Source: Helicostylum pulchrum | Taxonomy: Eukaryota; Mucoromycota; Mucoromycetes; Mucorales; Mucoraceae | Assembly: GCA_025677825.1 (NCBI GenBank) | Contig: JAIXMO010000010.1 | Location: 1-64,000, forward strand | Length of the DNA stretch: 64,000 bases | Reading direction: 5' to 3' | Program-made: the position numbers and the translations under genes | Shown here: positions 48,685-60,718 of the stretch, piece by piece | How positions within the stretch are numbered: position 1 is the first letter of the stretch | Layout: the number at the start of each line of letters is the position of its first letter | Notes under the pieces: generated by a model | Seen by the model: only the letters and a program-made list of their open reading frames with translations | What the model was told of the DNA's origin: nothing | Database searches by the model: none

Positions 48685-50407
48685 TTTTGTGTATATGTTA
48701 AAAAGAAGAGAAGAAAGTAATAGGCAGTGCAAGTGTGAAAAAATATACAGCAAAAACAAAAAAAAAAAAAAAAAATTAAAAAAAAAGAAAAAGAGAATAT
48801 GCCAAAATATAACTTAAAAATGATCGAGTCCTTTTATATCTAAAATAAAATGGAAAAAAAAAAAATATTTATTCCCGCTTGGTATCACCTCACATCGGCG
48901 TTCAAATGCTTCTTTAAATTATTTTTAACTAACGACATGAGACAAAAAAAGTCCGTTCTTTTTTGTCTCTGCAGAAACAAAAAAAAACTGACGGAAAAAA
49001 ACCCCATCAAAAAAACAGTTTCACTAACAGAAATTTCTTTCAAAGAAGTACATTTTTTTTATTGACAACAAAATTAGTACGGGCAACAATTCAATCAAGA
49101 GAATAAAGTTGGCCGTAACTATATACTAATTAACAGCTTTAAAAAAAAAAAAAGAACCTGACCTCATGTGAGCAGGATAGATTGTGTGTGTGTGTGTGCG
49201 TGTGTGCATTTTTGATTTATCGTTGGTTACCATGACACTATTTTTGAGTGAGTACAATAAAAGTCTTTGTTTAGTTACAGTTTGACTTTCGGTGTATGCT
49301 CCGACATCTTTTTTTTTTTTTAAAAAAAAAAGCCTTTTAATGCCTGTTTGCTAGGTAAAAGCTATATTAATGTTGCAGCACGGAAATAATAAAACCTACG
49401 CAAAAAAGCCAAAAAATAAAGTATACAAGTCATGACATCATGTAATCCGTTCTAAAGATTAGTTTGAGTATTTGTTATTGTTGTATAAGAATCTATACAT
49501 CTTGTGTGTGCCACCTCCTTTCAGAAAGACAAACCGAACTTCCGAGAATTGATTTGAGATGTTACACACTTTTGCAAGTATTTTAAAAAAGATTGGTACA
49601 GATCGTACGTTATAAACCTTCTGTTTTGACCTTTTCTTCTTCCCTTTTTATTTACAAGAGAGAGGTGTGTGTGTGTGTAAAAAAAAAGATAAGATCGGCA
49701 CTGCCAAATCGAGAAAATGAGAGGTGTACGAGTGAAGTGAATTGGCGCCACTTTACTTGTTTTCCCCTCATTTATTTTGTTTCAAACAAGTATACATTAA
49801 AATACGATAATACATCATATGGATAAAATTGTACATTGTATATTTAAATCGTGCATCTCTCTCTCTTAGAAGTCGTTGTATACAAAACAATAATATGGTC
49901 ATCACATAACAATAATACTAGTAATTTGGCTTTTTTTGTTATTGTTATCGTACCATTATTCTCTTCTTTTTTAGTTCTTTTTCCTGCTTTGTTATCATTT
50001 TTTAATTACTCGAGGTATGTTGCATGCATGTAACAACGAATACGCAATTATTCACCATGGTAACAAAGTAAAAAAAGATTTTAAAAAAAATCTCAGATCT
50101 ACTTATTTGTTATTTATTAAACGCTTTATATAAGAGAGCAAACAAAATCATAATATTACTTTATCATGCGTGAGATACTATTCTGAGTTTACATCGCCGA
50201 CTCTGAAAAGTGTATTGCATAAATAAACTGATCTGGTGATATACACATTGTTTTGGCATGCGAATAATTCAAGTAAGAAATACAAAAAATTGTCAATTAG
50301 GCTTGTGTGACTGTGCTGGGCAAAAAGAGGAAAAGGGTTAAAAAAACATACTTTTTTTTCTATTGGTAAACCCTTTTTTTTTTTTTTTTTACGCCTCAAA
50401 AAATTTC
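48685..50407. promoter_or_regulatory. Divergent spacer between zinc-finger factor and Gemin7-like gene
   Basis: Over 1.7 kb between two outward-facing start codons. The zinc-finger side starts with dense A tracts (about 48755-48790). A GT microsatellite lies near 49183-49205 and a shorter one near 49665-49678. I see no convincing coding sequence; apparent open frames are Lys/Phe-rich. Confidence 0.5.
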
Positions 50408-50662
50408 ATGTCAGACGCCAAGGAAATACTACGAGATCGTTACTTACAACTATGGCTTAACATAGTGACCGATCAACCCAATGTTACTTTGCATATGCAC
50501 TCAAATACTCTTGTGCAAGGTAAACTATGTGCAACTGACAGTGAAAATAATCGCTTTCGAGTTGACCATCTACAATCACCGCTTGGAGTTTATGATAAAG
50601 CAGTTATCCGTGGAACAGATATCAACATGATAGAATGGGCTCAATCTCAACAAACAAACTAA
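50408..50662 (+). CDS. Gemin7-like SMN-complex subunit
   Basis: Small Sm-fold-like protein, 84 residues, intronless. Gemin7 pairs with Gemin6 in the SMN complex, which loads Sm rings on spliceosomal snRNAs in the cytoplasm. The order matches the family: an N-terminal helix (EILRDRYLQLWLNIV), then strands in VTLHMHSNTLVQGKLCATD, NRFRVDHLQSPLGVYDKAVIRGTDI and a short end MIEWAQSQ. The YLqsP-GV and iR-sDI blocks correspond to those of animal Gemin7. The ATG at 50408 is chosen over upstream in-frame codons that read through a T-tract as a Phe run. A divergent LSm-family assignment is the main alternative. Confidence 0.75.
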   Translation: MSDAKEILRDRYLQLWLNIVTDQPNVTLHMHSNTLVQGKLCATDSENNRFRVDHLQSPLGVYDKAVIRGTDINMIEWAQSQQTN

Positions 50663-52989
50663 AATACTAAAATACTATTTTTTTTTAACGAATAAATCCT
50701 TTTATTTTATGTTTTAAAAAAAAAAGTTCAAATAAACCACTATGTTCGTGTTACTACCGGAGTTGGTTTGGGAACGCTGATTTAAACAGTTGGTTTTTTT
50801 TTTGAAACGGCTATATCTACCTTTAATAGCTTGTTAATTGGACAACATATATTTATACACATATTCCAAAGAAACGAAAGAACCAACAAAAGCTATCATT
50901 CCCTTCTTTATTTTCTCTTTTTTTTGTTTTTTTTTGGTCAGTAGAGTATATAAAACTTGATCTGACAGTGGGATGATCGCGGAAAAAAAAAGTACCAAAT
51001 CCTCGGTTCCCAATCCTTTTTTTAGGCTTCTAAAAAAAAAAAGAAAACTCAACACAAACTCTTAAATATAAATGAAATCCAATCAGTTCTTTATACGTTG
51101 GTTCCACTAAGTAGTTTTTACTGCACAAAGAAAGCCTGGAAGGGTTAGTTTATACCTTTTTTTTTTCTTAGTAGACAAAAACGTAACCGAATCGTTGAAA
51201 CGTTACATTACATAGCCTTTAAAAAAAAAAGAACCATGTACTCATGTAGTTATGCATTGTTATGCTTTTTTTTTCTGCTCCCCCAAACATATCTGCTTTA
51301 ATATCGATATGCTCTTTACTTGGTTAGATTTTGTTACATGTCGACTTTTTTAAAATGGAGACTCAAAATAAAAAACCCATTTAAAAATTCCAAGTGTATC
51401 ACAATTTAGCTTTGCACTATTATATTTTCCGCCATTTTTTAAAGTTCATCATGGATTTAATTATATGGTAAGCAAAAAAAAAAGTTAATCTCAAAAAAAA
51501 TTCATTTTAAAAAAAAAAAATAGGGTAAGAGCCGTTTTTTTTTAAAAAATAAAACATATCTTTCTTTTTTTTTTTTTCTCGCTAGCACGAAAGTTTCGGC
51601 TTATACGACAAGAAAGGAGTCTTAAAGGTTGCAGCAACAAGAAAGTAAAGTGTACCGCAACGTAATTGTTTAGAAATAGAATGAAAGCATATGTCATCTT
51701 ACTCGTAATAAAAGCCTAAACATTTAACAAAAAATCATGATTTTTTAGCTTTAAAAAAAAAAAACTGTCTACTAGTTACCTTTTATAGGTAAAAACCTTT
51801 TTTTGTGTACTGAATGCCGCTTTTTTGCACAAACAAATGTTTTTTACAAGAGTTCTGCACTTTAAAATTAAATACACGGATTTCCCTTTTGTTTAACAAT
51901 GGGAAAAAAAGACTGTGTACCAATGATCAATAGCAACAAAAAAAAAAAAAAGGGCACTAGGAAAGCTAGCACTTTTTTTTTTTTTTTTTAGAAAAAAAGA
52001 TAGTGATTGAATCATGCTAGGAAAAAGCTACCTGATATATGTCATCCCATTATATCATTTTACGGCTATTTAAATATACAAGCAACTATTATAAAAATGC
52101 CTTTAGCGCGCTTTGTCTTTTTTTTTTTTTTTTTTTTACTTCTAAAAAAGAGGAGGGTTCATACTTATTTGAGTAAAGTACCAAGCCTATACTTTCAATA
52201 ATATGCCGCATAAAAAAAAAAAGTTTTATACTGCCAAGTCACTCTGTTAAACAACTACCCCAGCTCCCCGCGCACCCCCTGAAACTGTTGTTGTTATTTT
52301 ACCCCAGACGGGAAGTAAAATAAAAAATACGAAAAACATGCAAAGAATTCTCTCTCCCCGTGACCTTTTTTTTTAAAGCTGTCATTGATAAACATCTATC
52401 TTTTTATTTGAAGATGTAATTTTTAAATATCAGCCAGGTTTATGTAAAATGTAACTCTGACTGTCTTTACTGTGTAACTTTACACTAAATAGTGGCTTAT
52501 AAGTAGATCAGTAACTGCATTTATCGCAAGTTTGCAACAAAAAAAATCCGTACAGGTACAAAAAGTAAGGAGAGGAGGGGGGAGAGAAAGAGAGCTCTCA
52601 CTAAAGAAGTGGTAATATTTTTTCCTTTTGAAAAAGTAGATTGAAAGTTATTTAGTCTGGGGAATCGGGACTACAAAAAAATGATAAAAAAGAAAAAGAT
52701 GGAAAAAGATTTTTTTTTTCAAAAAAGTATAAAAGGGTCGAATTATTGTATATCTTATGAACTTTTCAGCTCCCTTGGCTGACAAACTCCGAGATACACT
52801 TTTTTTTTAAATAAAACTACTTCTTTTTTACTACTACTTTTATATCCTTTATTACACTTTGTGTTCCGTGTAATTTAAATCCCTTTCGTTTTTTTTTGAC
52901 AAAGAGTAAATAAGTAAACAAAACCATAAACATAATTCAATGTTTTACTAATCCATATATTAAACTACAGTCTTCCCTGTTTTATTATA
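50663..52989. other. Gene-poor spacer upstream of URA2
   Basis: The longest gene-free stretch in the window (2.3 kb), made of many alternating A9-A14 and T9-T17 tracts and no supported coding or RNA feature. The last 350 bp should be the URA2 promoter; it contains T-rich and TATA-like sequence (AAGTATAAAAGG at about 52726-52737). I looked for B-box-like tRNA signals and saw none. Confidence 0.5.
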
Positions 52990-55900
52990 ATGGCTTCTTC
53001 TATTCCCGTCCCTTCCGTTAACGGAACTGCACCAATGAATTCATTGCTTGCCCACATTACAGCTCCCGCTGCCAATGCTACCCCTATTACTCGATCTCCT
53101 CGATCCCCTACTGCTCCTCACAGACCTGCTGCCGCTTTAGAAGACCCTAAAGATGTCACTACTGCTGCCTTTGTCTTGAAGGACGGAACTAGCTTCCAAG
53201 GTATCTCTTTTGGTTCTGAATCAAAGAGTATTTCTGGTGAATGTGTTTTCCAAACAGGTAAGTTCATTACTACAGTAAGTTCAATGGGGGGGTTTTGACG
53301 AGTTTTTTTTTTTTCGTTGGTATAAAAAGGTATGGTTGGTTACCCCGAATCTTTGACCGATCCTTCTTATCGTGGTCAAATTTTGGTTGTTACTTTCCCT
53401 TTGGTTGGTAACTACGGTGTTCCTTCTCGTACAGAGATGGACGAGTTATTAAAGGATCTCCCCAAGAGATTCGAGTCTAACGAAATTCACATCGCCGGTT
53501 TAATTGTCGGCAGTTATGCTAACGATTACTCTCATTATCTTGCTGAAACCTCTCTTTCTACCTGGCTCAAGGAGAACGATGTTCCTGCTCTTTACGGTAT
53601 TGATACTCGTGCCATGACCAAGAAGATCAGAGACCAAGGTGTTACTTTAGCCAAGATCTTGTTCCCCAAGAAATCTTCCAATGCTCTTGATAACGCTGCT
53701 TCTGCTCTCGGTCTTTCTTCTTCTACTGTTACTGCTGATGCTAACCAAGAACGTTGGATGCAAGAATATGAAAATGTTGAATGGGTTGATCCTAATGAAC
53801 GCAACTTGGTTGCGGAAGTCTCTATCAAGGAACCCAAGATCTATTATCCCGATCCCGCTACCGCTATCAAGACTCCCTGTGGTCGTACCATGCGTATCAT
53901 TGCTGTTGATATCGGTATGAAGTTTAACCAAATTCGTTGTTTCGTTTACCGTGGTGTCGAGCTCAAGGTGGTTCCTTGGAACTATGACTTCAATGCTGAA
54001 CCCGTTGATACCTACGACGGTCTTTTCCTTTCTAACGGTCCCGGTGACCCTACCACTATTGATCTTACCGTCTCTCGCGTTCGCACATATATCCAAAACA
54101 TCAAGAAGCCTATTTTCGGTATCTGTTTAGGTCATCAAATCATGGCTCTTGCATCTGGCGCCAAGACTATCAAGATGAAGTACGGTAACCGTGGTCATAA
54201 CATTCCTTGTACCAACATGATCTCCGGTCGTTGTTACATCACCTCTCAAAACCATGGTTATGCTGTTGACGCCGCCACTCTTCCCGAAAACTTCAAGGAA
54301 CTCTTTGTCAATGCCAACGATGGGTCCAACGAAGGTTTGATCCATGAAAAGTTACCTATTTTCTCTGTCCAATTCCATCCTGAATCTACTCCCGGTCCTC
54401 GTGATACCGAATTCTTATTCGATGTGTTCATTAACAACATCAAGGAATGTCTTGAGAAGAAGACTTTGGTCCCTGTTCTCTTACCTGGTGGTACTAAGGC
54501 TGAGAACATCAAGAAGAACCCCCGTGTTCATGTTGAAAAGGTTCTTGTGCTTGGTTCCGGTGGTCTTTCCATTGGTCAAGCTGGTGAATTTGATTACTCT
54601 GGTTCTCAAGCTATCAAAGCCTTGAAGGAAGAAGGTATCTACACTGTCTTGATTAACCCCAATATCGCCACCATTCAAACTTCCAAGGGTTTGGCCGATA
54701 AGGTTTACTTCTTACCTGTTACACCTGAGTTTGTTCGTAAGGTTATTGAATTCGAAAAGCCTGATGGTATCTATGTCACTTTCGGTGGTCAAACAGCTTT
54801 AAGTGTCGGTATTGCATTGAAGGATGAATTTGAAGCTCTCGGTGTCAAGGTTCTCGGTACCCAAATCGATACTGTCATTACTACTGAAGATCGTGATTTG
54901 TTCGCTCAAGCACTTTATGAAATCAACGAAAAATGTGCCCCCTCTGCCTCTGCTGTTACTGTTGAAGAAGCTGTTGTTGCCGCTAACGATATCGGCTACC
55001 CTGTTATTGTCCGTGCTGCTTATGCTCTCGGTGGTTTAGGTTCCGGTTTCGCTGATAACGATCAAGAATTAATTGCGCTCTGTAACAAGGCCTTTGCTAC
55101 CTCTCCTCAAGTTTTGATTGAAAAGTCCATGAAGGGTTGGAAGGAAATCGAGTACGAAGTCGTTCGTGATTGTCAAGATAACTGTATCACCGTTTGTAAC
55201 ATGGAGAATTTCGACCCTCTTGGTATCCATACCGGTGACTCCATTGTCGTTGCCCCCTCTCAAACTTTATCTGATGAAGATTATAACATGCTCCGTACTA
55301 CTGCTGTGAACGTCATTCGTCATTTAGGTGTTGTTGGTGAATGTAACATTCAATACGCTTTGAACCCCTTCAGCAAAGAATACTGTATTATCGAAGTCAA
55401 TGCTCGTCTTTCTCGTTCTTCTGCTCTTGCTTCCAAGGCAACTGGTTACCCTCTTGCTTTTGTTGCTGCTAAGCTCGGTTTAGGTATCCCCTTGAACGAA
55501 ATTAAGAACAGTGTTACCAAGGTCACTTGTGCCTGTTTCGAACCTTCTCTCGATTACGTTGTCGTCAAGATTCCTCGTTGGGATCTCAAGAAGTTCAACC
55601 GTGTCAGTACCGCTCTTTCTTCTTCCATGAAGTCTGTTGGTGAGGTTATGGCTATTGGTCGTACTTTTGAAGAAACTATGCAAAAGGCTATTCGTGCTAT
55701 TGATTATGATCTTGTTGGTTTCGCTTCTGTAAGTTTTTACAAAATATACACATATATATCAATTTACTTATTCTATTTTATTTTACTAGTCTGATCTTAT
55801 CAAGGACGATGAAATTGAATATGAACTTACTCATCCTTCAGATCAACGTTTGTTTGCTATTGCCAATGCTATGGAGAAGGGCTATACCGTTGACCGTATT

Positions 55901-58900
55901 TGGGAATTAACCCAAATCGATAAATGGTTCTTGAACAGATTGATGCGTATCTTCAAACTCGGTGAACGTCTTACTGGTTTCACCAAGGCTAACCTCCCCG
56001 GTAACTTGATCCGTTCCGCCAAGCAACTTGGTTTCTCTGATCGTCAAATTGCCAACAAGATCAACAGTAATGAATTGGCTGTACGTCGTCTTCGTCAAGA
56101 ATTCGGTGTCACTCCCTTTGTCAAGCAAATCGATACTGTTGCTGCTGAATTCCCTGCTTTCACCAACTACTTGTACATGACTTATAACGCTGTTGAACAC
56201 GATATTACTTTTGAAGATAACGGTGTTATGGTTCTTGGTTCCGGTGTTTACCGTATTGGTTCCTCTGTCGAATTCGATTGGTGTGCTGTCCGCGCTATTC
56301 GTACGCTTCGTGAACAACGTATCAAGACTGTCATGGTCAACTATAACCCCGAGACTGTCTCCACCGATTACGATGAAGCCGATCGTCTTTACTTTGAAAA
56401 CATCAATATGGAACGTGTCTTGGATATCTACGAGATCGAAAGATCTGCTGGTGTCTTGATGGCTATGGGTGGTCAAACTCCCAACAACATTGCTTTACCT
56501 CTTTATCGCCAAAACGTCAAGGTGCTTGGTACCTCCCCCGAAATGATTGATAACGCTGAAAACCGTTACAAGTTCTCTCGTATGTGTGATAACATTGGTG
56601 TTGATCAACCTCTTTGGAAAGAATTGACTAGTTATGATGAAGCTGAAATTTTCTGTGAAAAGGTCGGTTACCCTGTCTTGGTCAGACCTTCTTATGTTCT
56701 TTCTGGTGCTGCCATGAACGTTGTTTCCTCCAAGGACGATCTTGAGTCCTATCTCAAGGAAGCCGCTGCTGTCTCTCGTGATTACCCTGTTGTTATCTCA
56801 AAGTATATTGAAGACGCCAAGGAAATTGAAATGGATGCTGTTGCTTTAGACGGTAAGATGATCATGCACGTTGTCTCTGAGCACGTTGAAAATGCTGGTG
56901 TTCACTCTGGTGATGCCACTTTAATCTTACCTCCTCAAGATTTGGATCCTGAGACTGTTCGCAAGATCGAAGTTGCTACTGCAAAGATTGGTCGTGCCTT
57001 AAACATTACAGGTCCCTTCAATATTCAATTCATTGCCAAGGATAACGAAATTAAGGTCATTGAATGTAACGTTCGTGCTGCCCGTTCTTTCCCCTTCGTT
57101 TCCAAGGTCACTGGTGTTGATTTGGTCGAGATGGCTACTCTTGCCATGTTGGGTCTCCCCGTCACTCCTTATCCTAAGGTTATCTTACCCAAGGACTATG
57201 TTGGTGTCAAGGTCCCTCAATTCTCCTTCAGTCGTTTATCCGGCGCCGATCCTATTTTAGGTGTTGAGATGGCTTCTACTGGTGAGGTTGCCTGTTTCGG
57301 TAAGGATAAGTACCAAGCCTACTTGAAGGCACTTTTAGCTACTGGTTTCACATTACCCAAGAAGAACATCTTGTTCTCTATTGGTTCTTACAAGGAAAAG
57401 TTGGAGATCTTACCTTCCGTCAAAAAGTTACATGAACTCGGTTACAGTCTTTTCGCTACTACCGGTACTGCTGATTTCATTTCTGAACACGGTATCCCTG
57501 TGAAGCATCTTGATACTTTGGATGCTGACACCGATGATCAAATCAAGGCTGAATACTCTCTTCAACAACATTTATCAAACAACATGATTGATTTGTACAT
57601 TAACTTGCCCTCTCGTAACAGATTCCGTAGACCTGCTTCTTACATGTCCAAGGGTTACCGTTCTCGTCGTATGGCTGTTGATTATGATATCCCTCTTTTA
57701 ACCAACGTCAAGTGTGCCAAGTTATTTGTTGAAGCTCTTGCTCGTAAGAAGGACTTTGAAATTCACGGTATTGATTTCAAGAGCAGCAGTAGCACCGCTA
57801 CTCTTCCTGGTCTTTTCAACATCAACGCTTTCTTGCCTACTGTCAATGATCTTGCTGAAGTTACCAAGGCCTCTTTGCAATCTGGTGTCATCACCATCTC
57901 TGCTGTCTGTGCCGATGTCAAGGACGTAGAATCTCTTGAACTTTTAAGAAATGCTGCTCATAAGAGTGCCAGTGTTGATTACTTGCTCAGTGTCACTGCT
58001 ACTGTTGAAAACGCTGATAAGCTTGACGCTGTTGCTTCTGAAGCTGCTGCTGTCTACATTGATACTGATAAGATCGGTAGTGGAAACGTCTCTGTCTTTG
58101 ATTCCGTCTTTGATTCATGGCCTAGTGACCAAGTGATGATTACTGAAGCCAAGGCCACTGATCTTGCTTCCATCTTATTGCTTGCTTCTATTCACGGTCG
58201 TGTTATTCACGTCTCTAACGTTTCTACCAAGGACGATTTAGCCCTTATTGAAATGACCAAGAAGAAGGGTTTGAAGGTCACTTGTGATGTTTCTATCTAC
58301 TCTCTCTTCCTCAACAACAGCGATATTGATTCCAAGTTATTGCCCTCTGTTGCCGATCAAGAAGGTTTATGGAAGAAGATGCATGTTATCGATTGTTTCT
58401 CTCTCGGTGAAATCCCCGCCAAGTTAGATACTACCTCTCCTACTGCAGGTATTGCTGAAGCTTTACCTTTGCTCTTAACTGCTGTTTCTGAAGGCCGTTT
58501 AAGCATCCAAGATATCTCTGAACGTATGAACGATAACCCTAGACGTATCTTTGGTCTCCCCGCTCAAGCTGATACTTATATCGATGTTGAGTTGGATCGT
58601 ACCAAGGTCTGGACTACCGGTGTTATTGCTGGTAAGAAGACTCATGGTGCTGTCAGCCGTGTTGTTGTCAATGGTGTCACTGTCTTTATGGATGGTGTCT
58701 TGAGAGTTGAAGGGTCTTTAGGTCGTGATCTCTCTGTTCAAGCCAAGGCTGCGGAACTCGTTGTTCCTACCCCCAAGAAGGTCGAGTCTACTCCTGCTGT
58801 TACCGAAATCTCTGATGTCCCTGAGACTGCTCCTGAGAGAAAGTCAATCCAACCTTTCGATCCTATCAAGTTGGCCGGTGCTAGTGACCAACAATTGGTT

Positions 58901-59887
58901 GCCTTCACTGCTCCTAGCTACGAGATCTCTGCTTCTCTTGCTCGTGTTGTTAGCCGTTCCCCCTTCTACCGTAAGCATATCTTGCGTTCCAAGCAATTCG
59001 ATCGTAGTGATCTTCATTTGTTGTTTGGTGTTGCACACGAGATGCGTAACTTGGTTGAGCTCTATGGTTCTATCAACTTGTTGCAAGGTCGTGTCATGAG
59101 TACCATGTTCTTTGAACCTTCTACTCGTACCTCTTCTTCTTTCGAAGCTGCCATGTACCGTCTTGGTGGTAAGGTTGTCTCTGTCAGCGCTACTACCTCA
59201 TCTGTTCAAAAGGGTGAGACTCTTGGTGATACTGTTCGTACTCTTGGTTGTTACAGTGATCTTATTGTTTTACGTCATCCTCAACCTGGAAGTGCTCAAA
59301 TTGCTGCTAAATACTCCAAGGTTCCTATTATCAATGCTGGTGATGGTATTGGAGAGCATCCTACACAAGCCTTCTTGGATGTCTTTACTATCCGTGAAGA
59401 ATTAGGTACAGTGAACGGTTTGACAGTTACTTTGGTTGGTGATCTCAAGAACGGTCGTACAGTCCATTCTTTGGTCAAGATTTTAGCATACTACCAAGTT
59501 ACTATTAACTACGTCTGTCCTGATAGTTTAGCTATGCCCAAGGATGTTATGGAAGAAGTTGCCGCTGCTGGTATTAAGCAAAACGTTTACTCTTCTTTGG
59601 ATGAAGTTATCGGTACTACTGATGTTCTCTACATGACTCGTATTCAAAAGGAACGTTTCGCTTCTGAAGAAGAATATCTTCGTGTCAAGGACGCCTTTAT
59701 CTTGAACAACAACGTCTTGAGTAAGGCCAAGAGTCAAATGATCGTTTTACATCCTCTTCCTCGTGTCAACGAAATTGAACCTGAAGTCGATTTCGATCAA
59801 AGAGCTGCCTATTTCCGTCAAATGAGATACGGTCTTTACGTCAGAATGGCTTTATTGGCTCTTGTTATGGGTACCCTTCGCGGTTAA
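52990..59887 (+). CDS. URA2: Multifunctional pyrimidine enzyme Ura2 (GATase-CPSase-pseudoDHO-ATCase)
   Basis: First steps of de novo UMP synthesis: glutamine amidotransferase, carbamoyl-phosphate synthase and aspartate transcarbamoylase in one chain, feedback-inhibited by UTP in fungi. Three exons (52990-53257, 53330-55728, 55790-59887) give 2254 residues, against about 2214 in yeast. After a ~55-residue Ala/Pro-rich leader come the GATase (Cys355 in GICLGHQ), CPSase halves with [17 protein letters not shown] and [17 protein letters not shown], the MGS-like allosteric region ([24 protein letters not shown]), a dihydroorotase-like segment without the HxH metal motif (inactive, as in fungal Ura2), and the ATCase with [15 protein letters not shown] (from about 1996), [14 protein letters not shown] and HPLPRVNEI. 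Codon bias is strong. Confidence 0.98.
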
Positions 59888-60718
59888 ATTCATCCCCTCA
59901 TGAATTGTAAAAAAGAAAAAAATTTGAAAAAAGAAAAAACTTCAATTATATATATAAACATAGAATAAAATCATATACATAAATATTCAACATAAAATAC
60001 ATTTTGTCTCTTCCTTTTTAATGATGTGCGCTAGGTTTCCTGAATTTTACTTAAAATAGTTTGTTTTGCTACCTATGTAAAAAGTGCATTACAGTTGAAG
60101 AAATATTAGAAATTCAAAGTAAGTGTTTTCGAGACAGACTTTTCACTAAATGAAGGGAGCGTTCTTGTGAAACAAAATGGTAAAATCATATTGCATTATT
60201 TAGCACAGTAAACTCTTAATAATATAAAATATGTTCAAAAAATGACCAATTAATAATGTTCGTAGTTAGGAGATAGTTTGAGGATCAGGAGGCGGATCGA
60301 AGAGTTGAGGGGAGAAAGGGAGGTAGTAGTATGTATCACAAACAAGCATAAGACATCCCAAACTTGTTTATTTTGCTTCCAAAAAGTGGAGCATCCATAT
60401 TGCCTTGTAACAAAACAAGGAAAGTAAAGGAAAAGAAGGAATCTGGCTTAGCATAAACCTTGCTTGTGTTTCTGTAAATACGGCCGTTCAACAAAGACGG
60501 CAGATTCCCTTTCTACGTTAAAAACTGGTCTTTCCGGTGAGTCAACTTGTTTGTTTGCTCTGGTTTTCGGTCAAATAACTACCAGTTGCTGTTCTCGAGA
60601 AAAAAAAACCTTAAACAATTGTGACCATGTTTACTTACGGCGGAAGAAATATGCTACACATATTTCGTTTTTCTCGGTGGAAAAAAAAAAAGTTTTTTTT
60701 TAACACAAATTGTATATT
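59888..60718. other. Spacer between URA2 and VID30-like gene
   Basis: Contains the URA2 3' flank and the VID30-like promoter. A purine-rich stretch lies at about 60275-60330. The last 40 bp before the start codon are A9 and T8 runs. No gene or RNA seen. Confidence 0.45.

Noticed and set aside
53592..59737. Many long antisense and alternate-frame open frames across URA2
   Set aside because: They mirror the strongly biased codons of URA2 and have no family motifs; the sense frame is fully explained.
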